The notes under the pieces: model-generated
The model's database searches: none
Told to the model about the DNA's origin: nothing
Seen by the model: only the letters and a program-made list of their open reading frames with translations
DNA from: an uncultured Rhodospirillales bacterium
GTDB taxonomy: Bacteria; Pseudomonadota; Alphaproteobacteria; ATCC43930; CGMCC-115725
Reading direction: 5' to 3'
DNA length: 64,000 nt
Assembly (NCBI GenBank): GCA_903822185.1
Contig: CAIJOA010000026.1
Coordinates: 1-64,000 of the forward strand
Position numbers and translations under genes: made by a program
Shown: in pieces, positions 6,862-15,959 of the stretch
How the letters are laid out: each line of letters begins with the position of its first letter
Numbering within the stretch: the first letter of the stretch is position 1

Positions 6862-8295
6862 ATGTCCGATCTCGCCCTGACCGACGACCTCTTTTTCACC
6901 AAAACCGGCATGGATCGCGCCCGGGTTGAAAAACTCGTGGCCGAAGCCCTTAACGGTATGGATGACGGCGAGTTGTTTCTCGAATATTGCCAGTCCGAAA
7001 GCCTGAGCCTCGACGACGGCCGGATCAAATCCGCCTCGTTCGACACGGCCCAGGGCTTTGGCCTGCGCGGCCTCAGCGACGAGGCTACCGGTTATGCCCA
7101 TGCCTCAGACCTGAGCGAAGAAGCCATCCGCCGCGCCGGCCAGGCAGTGCGCGCGGTCCGCCAGGGCCAGAGCGGCACCGTCGCCGAAGGGCCGATCGGC
7201 ACCAACCGCCAGCTCTACAGCGAAGAAAATCCGCTGCATCAGATGGCCTTTGCCGAGAAGACCAAGCTGCTGGCCGAAATCGATGCCTATGCCCGGTCGA
7301 AGGATTCGCGGGTCAAACAGGTCTCGGCCTCCCTCGCCGGAAGCTGGCAGGCGGTGCAGATCATCCGCGCCGATGGCCATCGCGTCGGCGACATCCGCCC
7401 CCTCGTCCGGCTGAATGTCAGCGTCGTCGTCGGCGATGGCACCAAGATGGAAAGCGGTTCTTCCGGCACCGGCGGGCGGCTCGCCTATGAACGGTTCGTC
7501 GATCCGGCGAACTGGAAGGCCCAGGTCGATGAGGCGTTGCGCCAGGCGCTGGTCAATCTCGACGCGGTCGCGGCCCCGGCCGGCGAAATGACCGTCGTGC
7601 TCGGCTCGGGTTGGCCCGGCGTCATGCTGCATGAAGCGGTCGGCCACGGCCTTGAAGGCGATTTCAACCGCAAGAAGACCTCGGCCTTCGCCGGGCTGAT
7701 CGGCCAGCGCGTCGCCAGCCCCGGCGTCACCGTCGTCGATGACGGCACCATTCCCGACCGTCGCGGCTCGCTGTCGGTCGATGACGAAGGCACGCCGTCG
7801 TCCTGCACCGTGCTGATCGAGGACGGCATCCTCAAAGGCTATATGCAGGATCGGCTCAATGCCCGGCTGATGGGCATGCGCCCGACCGGCAATGGCCGGC
7901 GCCAGGGTTTCGCTTATGCGCCGATGCCGCGCATGACCAACACCTACATGCTGGCCGGCGACAAGGACCCGAAGGAAATTCTCGCCTCGGTGAAGCGCGG
8001 CCTTTACGCCGTCAATTTCGGCGGCGGACAGGTCGATATCACTTCGGGCAAGTTCGTCTTCTCGGCCGCCGAGGCCTATCTGATCGAGGACGGCAAAGTC
8101 GGTCGTGCCGTCAAAGGCGCGACCCTGATCGGCAACGGCCCCGACGCCATGACCAAAGTCTCGATGATCGGCAACGATCTCGCCCTCGACGGCGGCATCG
8201 GCACCTGCGGCAAGGACGGGCAAGGCGTGCCGGTCGGCGTCGGCCAGCCGACCCTGCGCATGGACGGCCTGACCGTCGGCGGTACGGCGTCGTAA
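6862..8295 (+). CDS. tldD: metalloprotease TldD
   Basis: TldD forms a heterodimeric zinc protease with TldE/PmbA that degrades unstructured peptides, for example in microcin B17 and CcdA processing. The 477-residue length is normal for TldD. The zinc motif H-E-A-V-G-H is at residues 257-262 (LHEAVGHGLEGDFNRKKTS). The N-terminal ECQSES-type strand region and the C-terminal VSMIGNDLALDGGIGTCGKD are family-typical. CCGGAG sits a few bases before the ATG. Its partner pmbA is 6.3 kb downstream, so both halves of the complex are encoded here. A repeat element starts 20 nt after the stop. Confidence 0.97.
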   Translation: MSDLALTDDLFFTKTGMDRARVEKLVAEALNGMDDGELFLEYCQSESLSLDDGRIKSASFDTAQGFGLRGLSDEATGYAHASDLSEEAIRRAGQAVRAVRQGQSGTVAEGPIGTNRQLYSEENPLHQMAFAEKTKLLAEIDAYARSKDSRVKQVSASLAGSWQAVQIIRADGHRVGDIRPLVRLNVSVVVGDGTKMESGSSGTGGRLAYERFVDPANWKAQVDEALRQALVNLDAVAAPAGEMTVVLGSGWPGVMLHEAVGHGLEGDFNRKKTSAFAGLIGQRVASPGVTVVDDGTIPDRRGSLSVDDEGTPSSCTVLIEDGILKGYMQDRLNARLMGMRPTGNGRRQGFAYAPMPRMTNTYMLAGDKDPKEILASVKRGLYAVNFGGGQVDITSGKFVFSAAEAYLIEDGKVGRAVKGATLIGNGPDAMTKVSMIGNDLALDGGIGTCGKDGQGVPVGVGQPTLRMDGLTVGGTAS

Positions 8296-8314
8296 TCATG
8301 AGACGAGGCGAGAT

Positions 8315-8382
8315 CCCCCTCACCCAAACCCTCTCCCCGACGGGGAGAGGGAGGGACCCGCGTTAGCGGGAGGGTGAGGGGG
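8315..8382. repeat. palindromic repeat, CCCCTCACCC/GGGTGAGGGG family, copy 1
   Basis: The 68-bp element has outer arms CCCCCTCACCC and GGGTGAGGGGG, a nested CTCTCCCCGACGGGGAGAG hairpin, and a second hairpin ACCCGCGTTAGCGGG. The same family recurs at 12505, 12894, 15960, 26463 and 26562. Its right end GAGGGTGAGGGGG lies where the SD of the following glycoside hydrolase gene must be. Confidence 0.9.
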
Positions 8383-8389
8383 ACATATC

Positions 8390-10324
8390 TTGTACGTTGC
8401 CAAGTGGTGGCCGTCGGTTGCGGCGAGTCTTGTTGCGTTCATAACCTTTCCGGCTCTCGCCTGCGATCTCGATAGCGCCGCTTCGACGCATTGGTCGATC
8501 GCCCGCGACGGCGGCAAAAGCTTTCTCGTCACGCCCTGCGGCGATCGGTTCTTTTCGGTCGGAGTCAATGTGATCGATGGCGGCGTCACCGCCGACTCGC
8601 TCGACCGCGCGCATTACGATTGGCACAACGCGGCATCGTCGCTCGACGAATGGGTCGGGCAGACCAAGCAACGCCTCAAGCAATGGGATTTCAATTCCGC
8701 CGGCGGCTGGTCGCTGCCGCCGCAGCAATTGAAGCTGCCCAGCGTCATCAATCTCGAATTGGGCCGGCTGGCGCAGTTCCACTGGTTCGACCCGTTCGAT
8801 CCGGCGACGACCAAGAAGATGTTCGACGAGGCCAAGCGCCTCACCGCACCCTATCGCAACACGCCCTATCGCATCGGCTACTTCTCCGACAATGAAGTCG
8901 GCTGGTGGGGCGGCGCGCTGTTCCTGTTCTATGCACAAAAGCCGGCGTCGAATTTCACCAAGCAGCGCTGGCTGCAGGTGATGCAGTCGCAATATCGCGA
9001 CGACTGGCAAAGCTTCACGCGCGACTTCCTGCCACCCGCCGGCGTCAAATCATGGCGTGGCCTGTTGCAGGCCGAAGCGCCGACGAAGCTGCGTCCCGGC
9101 GGGCATGGCGTCGTTGCCGTCCAGCGTTGGACCGCCATCGTCGCCGAGCATTATTACAAGACCGCGCGCGCCGCGCTGAAAGCCGCCGATCCTGACGCCC
9201 TGTTCTTCGGCGATCGCCTGCCGATCTATTACGACCCCGCCGCGATCGCCGTCGAAGCGCCGAATGTCGATGCCATGGCGATCAACTATAATGTCGATAG
9301 CCCCGAAGGCTGGCTTGCGCCTTACTTCTTCGATGGTCTGCGTCAACTCACCAAGGGCAAGCCCGAGCTGATTTCGGAATGGTTCTATGCCGCGCGCGAG
9401 AACCGCACCGGCAATCGCAACAACGGTCATCTGATGACCGTCGATACCCAGGTTGAGCGCGCCCAGGGAGCCGCCGAAGCAGCCAAGCGTTTCGCCGCAA
9501 TCCCCGAAGTGACCGGGCTGCACTGGTTCCAATATTACGATTATCCGGTCGGCGGCCGCGCCGACAGCGAGGACTATAATTTCGGCCTCGTCGATATTCA
9601 CGATCAGCCCTACGAAGAAGTGGTCTCGGCACTGGGCGACGCCAATCGCCGCCTGCCCGCGATCCACGCCCGTGCCCAGACCGCGATGCGCGCGACCCGC
9701 GCCGATTTCGCCATTCCCTATGCGGTGATCGACCCCAAACATCTGTCGCTGATCGATTGGCCGAAGCCGCGGTCGCTGTTGCCGCCGTTGAAGGCCAAGC
9801 CCGGCACGATCGCGTTCGGCGAGGCCTATCTATCTTGGAGCGCGACCGGCATCGCCATCGCCAGCATCGGCCAGGATTATTACGATCTCGACCTGCTCGC
9901 CTATCGCGACGCTTTTCCGCTGACCGAAGCGTATCGGTTGGAGATCGGCGTCGATGCCGGCGCGGGTCCGAAACATTTCACGCTCTATTTCATCCCGCCC
10001 AAAGGCAAGACGCGCGATTACCCGCCGATGGAGCCCAAGCTCTGCGCCGGCAGCGTCGCGGATCTTCGTGATAATGATTGCGCGGCGGTGCCGGGCGCAC
10101 AGGCGCTTTATTTCGGCGCCGATCAGCCGCGCATCGTCACCGAGGCGATGCTGCCCTGGCAAGCGCTGGGCCTCGGCGCGGCACCGAAAGACGGCAAGAT
10201 CAAAATCGAAATCGCCGCCAGCGCCTGGCTCAATGCACGCTGGATGTCGCTATCGGGCCTCGCCCCGAAGGACGGCATGGCACACGCCGCGCGATGGACG
10301 GAAATGAAGCTCAGCCCGCAATAG
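8390..10324 (+). CDS. secreted glycoside hydrolase, clan GH-A (agarase/beta-galactosidase-like)
   Basis: 644 residues. The N-terminus MYVAKWWPSVAASLVAFITF...ALAC is a signal peptide (AxA site). Residues ~30-410 are a TIM-barrel glycosidase: YFSDNEVGWWG gives the clan-A Asn168-Glu169 acid/base pair and ELISEWFYAARE gives Glu330 as nucleophile candidate. Residues ~480-640 form a beta-rich domain resembling a CBM9-type module (AYLSWSATGIAIASIGQDYY). The closest known types are beta-agarase and related periplasmic GH-A enzymes; the substrate is not deducible. It starts at TTG 8390, with the only SD-like sequence (GAGGGGGA) inside the upstream repeat. Convergent gshA follows after 20 nt. Confidence 0.8.
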   Translation: MYVAKWWPSVAASLVAFITFPALACDLDSAASTHWSIARDGGKSFLVTPCGDRFFSVGVNVIDGGVTADSLDRAHYDWHNAASSLDEWVGQTKQRLKQWDFNSAGGWSLPPQQLKLPSVINLELGRLAQFHWFDPFDPATTKKMFDEAKRLTAPYRNTPYRIGYFSDNEVGWWGGALFLFYAQKPASNFTKQRWLQVMQSQYRDDWQSFTRDFLPPAGVKSWRGLLQAEAPTKLRPGGHGVVAVQRWTAIVAEHYYKTARAALKAADPDALFFGDRLPIYYDPAAIAVEAPNVDAMAINYNVDSPEGWLAPYFFDGLRQLTKGKPELISEWFYAARENRTGNRNNGHLMTVDTQVERAQGAAEAAKRFAAIPEVTGLHWFQYYDYPVGGRADSEDYNFGLVDIHDQPYEEVVSALGDANRRLPAIHARAQTAMRATRADFAIPYAVIDPKHLSLIDWPKPRSLLPPLKAKPGTIAFGEAYLSWSATGIAIASIGQDYYDLDLLAYRDAFPLTEAYRLEIGVDAGAGPKHFTLYFIPPKGKTRDYPPMEPKLCAGSVADLRDNDCAAVPGAQALYFGADQPRIVTEAMLPWQALGLGAAPKDGKIKIEIAASAWLNARWMSLSGLAPKDGMAHAARWTEMKLSPQ

Positions 10325-10344
10325 CGGACGAGGCCGTCGCGGTA

Positions 10345-11718
10345 TTAACCCGCGACGGTATCCTCGACATAAGCCGGCTCGACATGACCCTGCCAGCGCG
10401 TGGCATAGTCGTTGAGCAGCCGGTCGGCGGGGGTTTTGCCTTCTTTGGCGTTCTCGATCAGAAATTGCATGAAATGGCTTTCGTCGTCGCCGCTGCCGTC
10501 GAGCCGTGCGCGGCGCTTGAGGCCGTCGCGGGCAAGATTCAGCACGGTCATTGCCAGTTTCTGAATCTTCTCGCCGCGGAAGATCGTGTTGAGGCCCGTC
10601 CTCGGAATCTCGACATGAAGCCGTTCGCGCTCCTCATCGGTCCAATCTTTGACGAGCTGCCATGCGGCATCCAGCGAGACGGGATCATACAGAAGCCCGG
10701 TCCAGAACGCCGGCAAGGCGCAGATCGCCTGCCACGGACCGCTGTCGGCGCCGCGCATTTCGATGAAGCGCTTGATGCGGATTTCGGGGAACACCGTCGT
10801 CAGATGGTCCGACCAGTCGCTCATGGTCGGAGTCTGGCCCGGGAGGCCAGGCAGCTTGCCCTGCATAAAGTCGCGGAAACTTTGACCGGCGACGTCGATG
10901 TACTGACCGTCGCGATAGACAAAATACATCGGCACATCGAGCATGTAATCGACATAGCGTTCGAAGCCGAAGCCCTGTTCGAAGACGAACGGGATCATGC
11001 CCGAGCGATTGCGATCGACATCGGTCCAGATGTGATTGCGGTACGACAGATAGCCCGAGGGTTTGCCTTCAAGGAACGGCGAGTTGGCGAAGAACGCCGC
11101 CGCGAGCGGCTGCAAGGCAAGACTCGCCCGTGCCTTTAAGACCATGTCGGCTTCGGATTCGAAGTCGAGATTGACCTGCACCGTGCAGGTCCGCAGCATC
11201 ATGTCGAGACCGAGCGTGCCGACCTTCGGCATATAGCGCCGCATCACCGCATAGCGCCGCTTCGGCATCCAATGGCAGTCTTCGCGCGTCCATTTCGGCA
11301 GGAAGCCCAGGCCAAGCATGCCAAGGCCGAGTTCCTCGGTGACCTCGGTCATCTGCTTCAGATGCGTGTGTAGTTCAGAACAGGTCTGATGGATCGTTTC
11401 GAGCGGCGCACCCGACAGCTCGAACTGCCCGCCGGGTTCCAGCGAAATCGCGCCGCCGCCCGCCTCCGACAGCCCGACGATGTTGTCGCCGTCCAGCACG
11501 GGGGTCCAGCCATAGCGTTGCAGCTTTTCGAGAATCACCCGAATGCCGTCTTCACCCTCATAGGCAATCGGGCGGCGGTCGCTTTGGCGGAAGATGAATT
11601 TTTCGTGCTCGGTGCCGATGCGCCAATCGGCGCGCGGCTTGCAGCCTTCAGCGAGATACGCGACGAGTTGGCGCTTGTCGGTGATCGGCGCGCCGCCGGA
11701 ATGCGAAGGTGCCGACAT
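10345..11718 (-). CDS. gshA: glutamate-cysteine ligase (glutathione synthesis)
   Basis: Catalyses ATP-dependent joining of Glu and Cys, the first step of glutathione biosynthesis. At 457 residues it matches the plant/alphaproteobacterial GCS2 type rather than the 518-aa E. coli enzyme. Visible motifs are RIGTEHEKF (residues ~32-40), [21 protein letters not shown] with the conserved Cys region, FANSPFLEG and [12 protein letters not shown] at 11718 is 24 nt after the rsmE stop on the same strand, giving a likely operon DUF559-rsmE-gshA. It is convergent with the glycoside hydrolase. Length and motifs are complete. Confidence 0.96.
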   Translation of the reverse strand: MSAPSHSGGAPITDKRQLVAYLAEGCKPRADWRIGTEHEKFIFRQSDRRPIAYEGEDGIRVILEKLQRYGWTPVLDGDNIVGLSEAGGGAISLEPGGQFELSGAPLETIHQTCSELHTHLKQMTEVTEELGLGMLGLGFLPKWTREDCHWMPKRRYAVMRRYMPKVGTLGLDMMLRTCTVQVNLDFESEADMVLKARASLALQPLAAAFFANSPFLEGKPSGYLSYRNHIWTDVDRNRSGMIPFVFEQGFGFERYVDYMLDVPMYFVYRDGQYIDVAGQSFRDFMQGKLPGLPGQTPTMSDWSDHLTTVFPEIRIKRFIEMRGADSGPWQAICALPAFWTGLLYDPVSLDAAWQLVKDWTDEERERLHVEIPRTGLNTIFRGEKIQKLAMTVLNLARDGLKRRARLDGSGDDESHFMQFLIENAKEGKTPADRLLNDYATRWQGHVEPAYVEDTVAG

Positions 11719-11742
11719 GAATGATGAAGCTCCAGATACGCT

Positions 11743-12489
11743 TTATGACCGGCGTCGCGGCCCTTCCCCCCGGAGCGCCTGCAACACCGCCAGAGCCACG
11801 ATCGCTGCCGTATCGGCGCGTAAGATGCGTGGTCCCAGACTGACCGGGCGAACAAAGGGGAGTTTCCGCAACCCGTCAAGCTCATCTTCGGCAAAGCCGC
11901 CTTCCGGACCGATAAGCGTAGCCCATGCACCGGACGCCGCGTCGGCAAGCGCCTCGGCGATCGGTGGCGCTGTCCCGGTTTCGTCACACAGCATCAGATT
12001 ACGACTCGAATCCCATGACGCCATGAGCGCGTCCAACGATTGCGGTTCATGGACCAACGGTACGGTCAGCCGCTCGCTTTGCTCCGCCGCCTCGACGGCA
12101 TGGGCCTGCAGCCGGTCGAGATTCATCCGTTCGACATTCGTGCGGCGCGTCATCACCGGCAATAGAGAGCTGGCGCCCAGCTCGGTCGCCTTTTCGATCA
12201 GGAAATCGATCCGCGCCCGCTTGATCGGCGCGAAGACCAGCCAGATATCGGCCTCGGCTTCCTGCTGGCGACTCTGCGTATCGATCACCGCCGTCGCCTG
12301 ACGCTTGCCCATCGCCTCGACACGCCCATACCACTCGCCATCGCGTCCGTTGAAGAACGCAACGACATCGCCTTCCTTGAGGCGCAGCACATTCTTGAGA
12401 AAATGCGCATGGTCTTCCGACAAGACGAGCGACTGCCCCGCCGCCAGGTCCTGTTCAACAAAGAGTCGTGTTTCAGCTTTATCGGTCAT
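11743..12489 (-). CDS. rsmE: 16S rRNA (uracil1498-N3)-methyltransferase
   Basis: RsmE uses SAM to make m3U1498 in helix 44 of 16S rRNA. The 248 residues have a PUA-like N-terminal domain (VLRLKEGDVVAFFNGRDGEW) and a C-terminal SPOUT domain with the trefoil-knot signatures LIGPEGGFAEDE and LGPRILRADTA. The ATG at 12489 (MTDKAETRLFVEQDL) is preferred over a TTG one codon earlier. It overlaps the TGA of the upstream DUF559 gene (TGATG), so the two may be translationally coupled. gshA follows 24 nt downstream. Confidence 0.95.
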   Translation of the reverse strand: MTDKAETRLFVEQDLAAGQSLVLSEDHAHFLKNVLRLKEGDVVAFFNGRDGEWYGRVEAMGKRQATAVIDTQSRQQEAEADIWLVFAPIKRARIDFLIEKATELGASSLLPVMTRRTNVERMNLDRLQAHAVEAAEQSERLTVPLVHEPQSLDALMASWDSSRNLMLCDETGTAPPIAEALADAASGAWATLIGPEGGFAEDELDGLRKLPFVRPVSLGPRILRADTAAIVALAVLQALRGEGPRRRS

Positions 12490-12893
12490 CAAGGCTTCAG
12501 ACTACTCCCTCTCTGCCCCTTGGGGCGGAGAGGGTTGGGGTGAGGTGGGGGTTTCTCAACCTCGCGTTGGATAACTTCAAGCACGCCATCGAGATTTTCG
12601 AGAACCTCATTATTCCAAAAGCGGATCACACGATAGCCGCGTTTTGCCAGAGCAGCAGAACGCATAGCATCCGCAGCGGCTTGTTCGATATGTTGGCTTC
12701 CATCCAACTCGATGATCAACTTTCGCGCCGGACAGGCAAAGTCGGCGACGTAATTTCCAAGGGGGTGCTGACGACGGAATCGCACCGAAATAATGCTTTC
12801 CCGAAGAGCATACCAGAGCACCCTTTCGACATCCGTGCCGTTACGACGAAGGTTTCGCGCTAAGACTGTTTTAGGCCGGAGCGGTGCCGCCAT
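12489..12893 (-). CDS. DUF559-domain endonuclease-like protein
   Basis: The 134-residue frame contains the DUF559 fold, a PD-(D/E)XK nuclease relative of Vsr and restriction-type enzymes: ERVLWYALRE, VRFRRQHPLGNYVADFACP and KLIIELDGSQH, with the Asp of VADF and Glu of IELDG as candidate metal ligands. ATG 12893 was chosen because conserved sequence begins there (MAAPLRPKTVLARNLRRNGT) and GAGGTGGGGG precedes it. That SD and the last ~20 residues (PPPHPNPLRPKGQRG) are encoded by copies of the palindromic repeat on either side. The gene plus flanking inverted repeats may therefore be one inserted unit. Biological function of DUF559 proteins is unknown. Confidence 0.82.
   Translation of the reverse strand: MAAPLRPKTVLARNLRRNGTDVERVLWYALRESIISVRFRRQHPLGNYVADFACPARKLIIELDGSQHIEQAAADAMRSAALAKRGYRVIRFWNNEVLENLDGVLEVIQREVEKPPPHPNPLRPKGQRGSSLKP
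12505..12551. repeat. palindromic repeat, copy 2 (3' side of the DUF559 gene)
   Basis: Core GGGGCGGAGAGGGTTGGGG plus TGAGGTGGGGG. It is inverted relative to copy 3 at 12894-12941 and encodes the C-terminal tail of the DUF559 protein. Confidence 0.85.
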
Positions 12894-12941
12894 CCCCCAC
12901 CTCATCCTAAATCCTTCTCCGCCCCCAAGGGCAGAGAAGGA
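12894..12941. repeat. palindromic repeat, copy 3 (5' side of the DUF559 gene)
   Basis: CCCCCACCTCATCCTAAATC followed by CTTCTCCGCCCCCAAGGG. This is an imperfect inverted match to copy 2, with about 25 of 31 aligned bases identical by eye. On the minus strand its end supplies GAGGTGGGGG directly before the DUF559 start codon. Confidence 0.85.
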
Positions 12942-12996
12942 CTTTATCTCGTCATCTCTTCTTGAGCTTAGCACGCCGCGTCGCCATCCTCGCCTC

Positions 12997-13902
12997 ATGA
13001 CCGACATCCGGACCGATATTCGCCTGGGCGACTGGGTCGGCGTTTATGCGCCGTCGTGGCTGCGGCCTTATCTGCGTCTGGCGCGGCTCGACCGGCCGAT
13101 CGGAACGTGGCTGCTGCTGTTTCCGTGCTGGTGGGGCATTGCGCTGGCGGCGGATGGATTCCCAAGCCTTTATTTCATGGTGCTGTTCGGTGTCGGCGCG
13201 GTGGTGATGCGCGGTGCGGGCTGCACCTTTAACGATATCGTCGATCGGAAATTCGACGCGCAGGTCGAGCGCACGCGGTTGCGCCCGATCCCCAGCGGCG
13301 ATGTCAGCGTGCCCGCCGCCATAGCTTTCATGATCTTTCAGCTCTCGATCGGCGCGGCGATTCTGTTTTCGCTCAATCGTCTATCGATCTCGCTGGGCGT
13401 CGCGGTGATGCTGCTGATCGGCACCTATCCGTTCATGAAGCGCATTACTTATTGGCCGCAGTTTTTCCTGGGGCTCAATTTCAATTGGGGTGCACTGATG
13501 GGTTGGACCGCGGTGCGGGACGATCTGCACTGGCCGGCGATCCTGCTGTATCTGGGCGGCATCGCCTGGACGCTCGGTTACGACACGATCTACGCGCATC
13601 AGGACAAAGAGGACGATGTCCTGATCGGGATCAAATCCTCCGCCCTTGCTTTGGGCGGGCGGACGCGACCATTTCTATTCCTGTTCTATGCCGTCGCGGT
13701 TGTGTTATGGGCGCTGACCGGTTGGGCCGCCGGCTTCGGGCTTATCTACGAAATCGCGCTCGTCCTCGTTCTCGGTCAGCTTTTCTGGCAAGCCGCCTTC
13801 GTCGATACGGCGAGCCAACCCGATTGCAGCCTCAAATTCCGCTCCAACCGTTGGACCGGATGGATTCTTCTGGCAGGGATCGTGGCAGCACATGTCTTCT
13901 AA
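12997..13902 (+). CDS. ubiA: 4-hydroxybenzoate polyprenyltransferase
   Basis: An integral membrane prenyltransferase that attaches the polyprenyl chain to 4-hydroxybenzoate in ubiquinone synthesis. The 301-residue product starts MTDIRTDIRLGDWVG; upstream in-frame sequence is repeat-derived and excluded. The two Asp-rich prenyl-diphosphate motifs are present: GCTFNDIVDRKFD (~residues 73-85) and GYDTIYAHQDKEDD. Seven to nine hydrophobic helices are visible, among them RLDRPIGTWLLLFPCWWGIA. The last 11 bp overlap the methyltransferase gene. The SD is weak. Confidence 0.95.
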   Translation: MTDIRTDIRLGDWVGVYAPSWLRPYLRLARLDRPIGTWLLLFPCWWGIALAADGFPSLYFMVLFGVGAVVMRGAGCTFNDIVDRKFDAQVERTRLRPIPSGDVSVPAAIAFMIFQLSIGAAILFSLNRLSISLGVAVMLLIGTYPFMKRITYWPQFFLGLNFNWGALMGWTAVRDDLHWPAILLYLGGIAWTLGYDTIYAHQDKEDDVLIGIKSSALALGGRTRPFLFLFYAVAVVLWALTGWAAGFGLIYEIALVLVLGQLFWQAAFVDTASQPDCSLKFRSNRWTGWILLAGIVAAHVF

Positions 13903-14542
13903 AGCCGCCGACTTCATCCGCGCCCAGACCGTGATCGCGACGCCGTCGCTGGTCCCCGAGATCAAGCTGTATCTCGCCACCGAAGTGACGCCGCTCTGGC
14001 ATGCGACGGAAGAAACGCTCGAAAAATCGCAACTGCCGCCACCCTACTGGGCCTTCGCCTGGCCCGGTGGACAAGCAGTAACGCGATTGCTGCTGGATCA
14101 TCCCGCTCATGTCCGGGGCCGCACCGTTCTCGACTTGGGCGCCGGCTGCGGTCTCGTCGCCATCGCCGCGATGAAAGCCGGCGCAGCAAAAGCGACAGCA
14201 ACCGAGATCGACGATTTCGCCATCGCCGCAATCATTCTCAACGCGGCGCTGAACGAGGTCGAGGTCGAGGTCGCAACCGAAGACGTCATCGGCCGCGAGA
14301 ACGCGCCCTGGCAGACCATCCTGATCGGCGACATGTGTTACGAGAAACCGCTGGCCGACCGGCTGACGGTCTGGCTGCGCCGCCGGGTTCATCGCGGTGC
14401 GACGGTGCTGATCGGCGATCCGGGCCGGGCCTACCTGCCGAAGGACGGGCTGCGCGAGGTTGGGCGCTATACCATTCCGACCTCGTTCGATCTCGAGGAC
14501 CGGACCAGCCGCGAAACGGTGATTTGGCAACTCAACGCCTGA
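13892..14542 (+). CDS. class I SAM methyltransferase, EtfB-lysine methyltransferase (METTL20-like) family
   Basis: 216 residues. SAM-binding motif I is VLDLGAGCGLVAIAAMKAGA (~residues 74-93), preceded by LPPPYWAFAWPGGQAVTR, a hallmark of the bacterial/mitochondrial METTL20 family that methylates lysines of the electron-transfer flavoprotein beta subunit. GDMCYEKP matches the family's D-x-[FC]-Y post-motif II signature. The ATG lies inside the end of ubiA (11-bp overlap), so it is co-translated. The alternative label nicotinamide N-methyltransferase-like refers to the same broad superfamily. EtfB as substrate is inferred from family only; etf genes are not in the window. Confidence 0.82.
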   Translation: MSSKAADFIRAQTVIATPSLVPEIKLYLATEVTPLWHATEETLEKSQLPPPYWAFAWPGGQAVTRLLLDHPAHVRGRTVLDLGAGCGLVAIAAMKAGAAKATATEIDDFAIAAIILNAALNEVEVEVATEDVIGRENAPWQTILIGDMCYEKPLADRLTVWLRRRVHRGATVLIGDPGRAYLPKDGLREVGRYTIPTSFDLEDRTSRETVIWQLNA

Positions 14543-14600
14543 CCGTGGCAGGACGCCTTCGTGATCGCTATATGAGTCGAAGATCATTCGAGGGAATTTC

Positions 14601-15950
14601 ATGCCGACACAACAAGACGCGCTATCGCTGCTCGGCGATTTGATCGGCCGCGCCAAAAAGGCCGGGGCCGAGGCTGCCGACGCGGTGCTGTTCGAGGGCG
14701 CTTCCCTCTCTCATTCCCAGCGCCTCGGCAAGGTCGAAAAGCTGGAACGGTCCGAGGGTTTCGATCTCGGCCTGCGCGTCCTCATCGGCAAGCAACAGGC
14801 AATCGTCTCGTCCAACGACCGTAGTAAGCAGGCCCTCGAGGAACTCGTCACCCGCGCTATCGACATGGCGAAGACGGTCCCGGAAGACCCCTTCTGCGGC
14901 ATCGCCGATCCGGCGGACCTGGCCAAGGATTGGCCCTCGGCGGAACTGGAACTCGACGATCCGGTCGAGCCCGCCCCCGAAAAACTGATCGCGATGGCGA
15001 GCGCCGCCGAGGATGCCGCGCGTGCCGTCGCCGGCGTCACCAATTCCGAGGGCGCGGAAGCCGGTTGGGGCCGGTCGAGCGTTGCCATGGTCGCCTCGAA
15101 CGGCTTTGCCGGCACCTATTCCGGCACCAGCCATTCCGTCAGCGTTTCCGTCCTTGCCGGCACCGGCACGGCGATGGAACGCGATTACGATTATTCGAGC
15201 ACGGTCTGGGCCGAGGATCTCGCCGACCCGCAAGCCATCGGCAAAAATGCCGGCGAGCGCGCGGTAAAGCGCCTCAACGCCCGCAAGGTCGCGACCCAGC
15301 AAGTGCCGGTCGTGTTCGATCCGCGCGTCAGCGGCGGCATCATGCGCCATCTGATCGGCGCGATCACCGGTCCTTCGATCGCGCGCGGCACCAGCTTTTT
15401 GAAAGACAAACTCGGCAAGCAGATTCTGCCGCCGGGCCTCGCCATCATCGATGATCCGCATCGGAAGCGCGGCCTGCGCACCAAGCCGTTCGACGGCGAA
15501 GGCGTGCGCAATCAGCGCCGCGCCATCGTCGAGGACGGCATCCTGCAGACCTGGCTGCTCGATCTGCGCTCGGCACGACAGTTGGGCCTCAAGACCACTG
15601 GCCACGCCAGCCGCGGCACGTCCGGCCCGCCCTCGCCCGGCCCGACCAATCTTTACATGGAGCCAGGTACGATGACGGTCGAAGAGCTGATCGCCGACAT
15701 CAAGCAGGGCCTTTACGTCAACGAGCTGATGGGCATGGGCGTCAACGGCCTGACCGGCGATTACAGCCGCGGCGCCGCCGGTTTCTGGATCGAGAACGGC
15801 GAGATCGCCTATCCGGTCAGCGAGATCACCATCGCCAGCAATCTGAACGAAATGTTCCTGCATCTGACGCGAGCGAACGATCTCGTCTTCAAGACCGGTT
15901 CCGATGCGCCGACCATCCGCATCGAAGGCATGACCATCGCCGGCACGTAA
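14601..15950 (+). CDS. pmbA: TldE/PmbA, partner subunit of the TldD protease
   Basis: 449 residues homologous to TldD in fold but without the HExxxH zinc motif, as expected for PmbA/TldE. The N-terminal region carries LSHSQRLGKVEKLERSEGFD. The C-terminal half has HASRGTSGPPSPGPTNLYME, NELMGMGVNGLTGDYSRGA and FWIENGEIAYPVSEITIASN, all diagnostic of PmbA. It follows the methyltransferase by 58 nt. With tldD at 6.9 kb, both halves of the complex are present. A palindromic repeat follows 10 nt after the stop and may serve as 3' structure. Confidence 0.96.
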   Translation: MPTQQDALSLLGDLIGRAKKAGAEAADAVLFEGASLSHSQRLGKVEKLERSEGFDLGLRVLIGKQQAIVSSNDRSKQALEELVTRAIDMAKTVPEDPFCGIADPADLAKDWPSAELELDDPVEPAPEKLIAMASAAEDAARAVAGVTNSEGAEAGWGRSSVAMVASNGFAGTYSGTSHSVSVSVLAGTGTAMERDYDYSSTVWAEDLADPQAIGKNAGERAVKRLNARKVATQQVPVVFDPRVSGGIMRHLIGAITGPSIARGTSFLKDKLGKQILPPGLAIIDDPHRKRGLRTKPFDGEGVRNQRRAIVEDGILQTWLLDLRSARQLGLKTTGHASRGTSGPPSPGPTNLYMEPGTMTVEELIADIKQGLYVNELMGMGVNGLTGDYSRGAAGFWIENGEIAYPVSEITIASNLNEMFLHLTRANDLVFKTGSDAPTIRIEGMTIAGT

Positions 15951-15959
15951 AGCAGAGAG

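Noticed and set aside
7105-8223. 372-codon frame antisense to tldD
   Set aside because: It is a shadow of the real gene, with Ala/Gly/Asp-rich composition and no SD; tldD motifs are clear on the plus strand.
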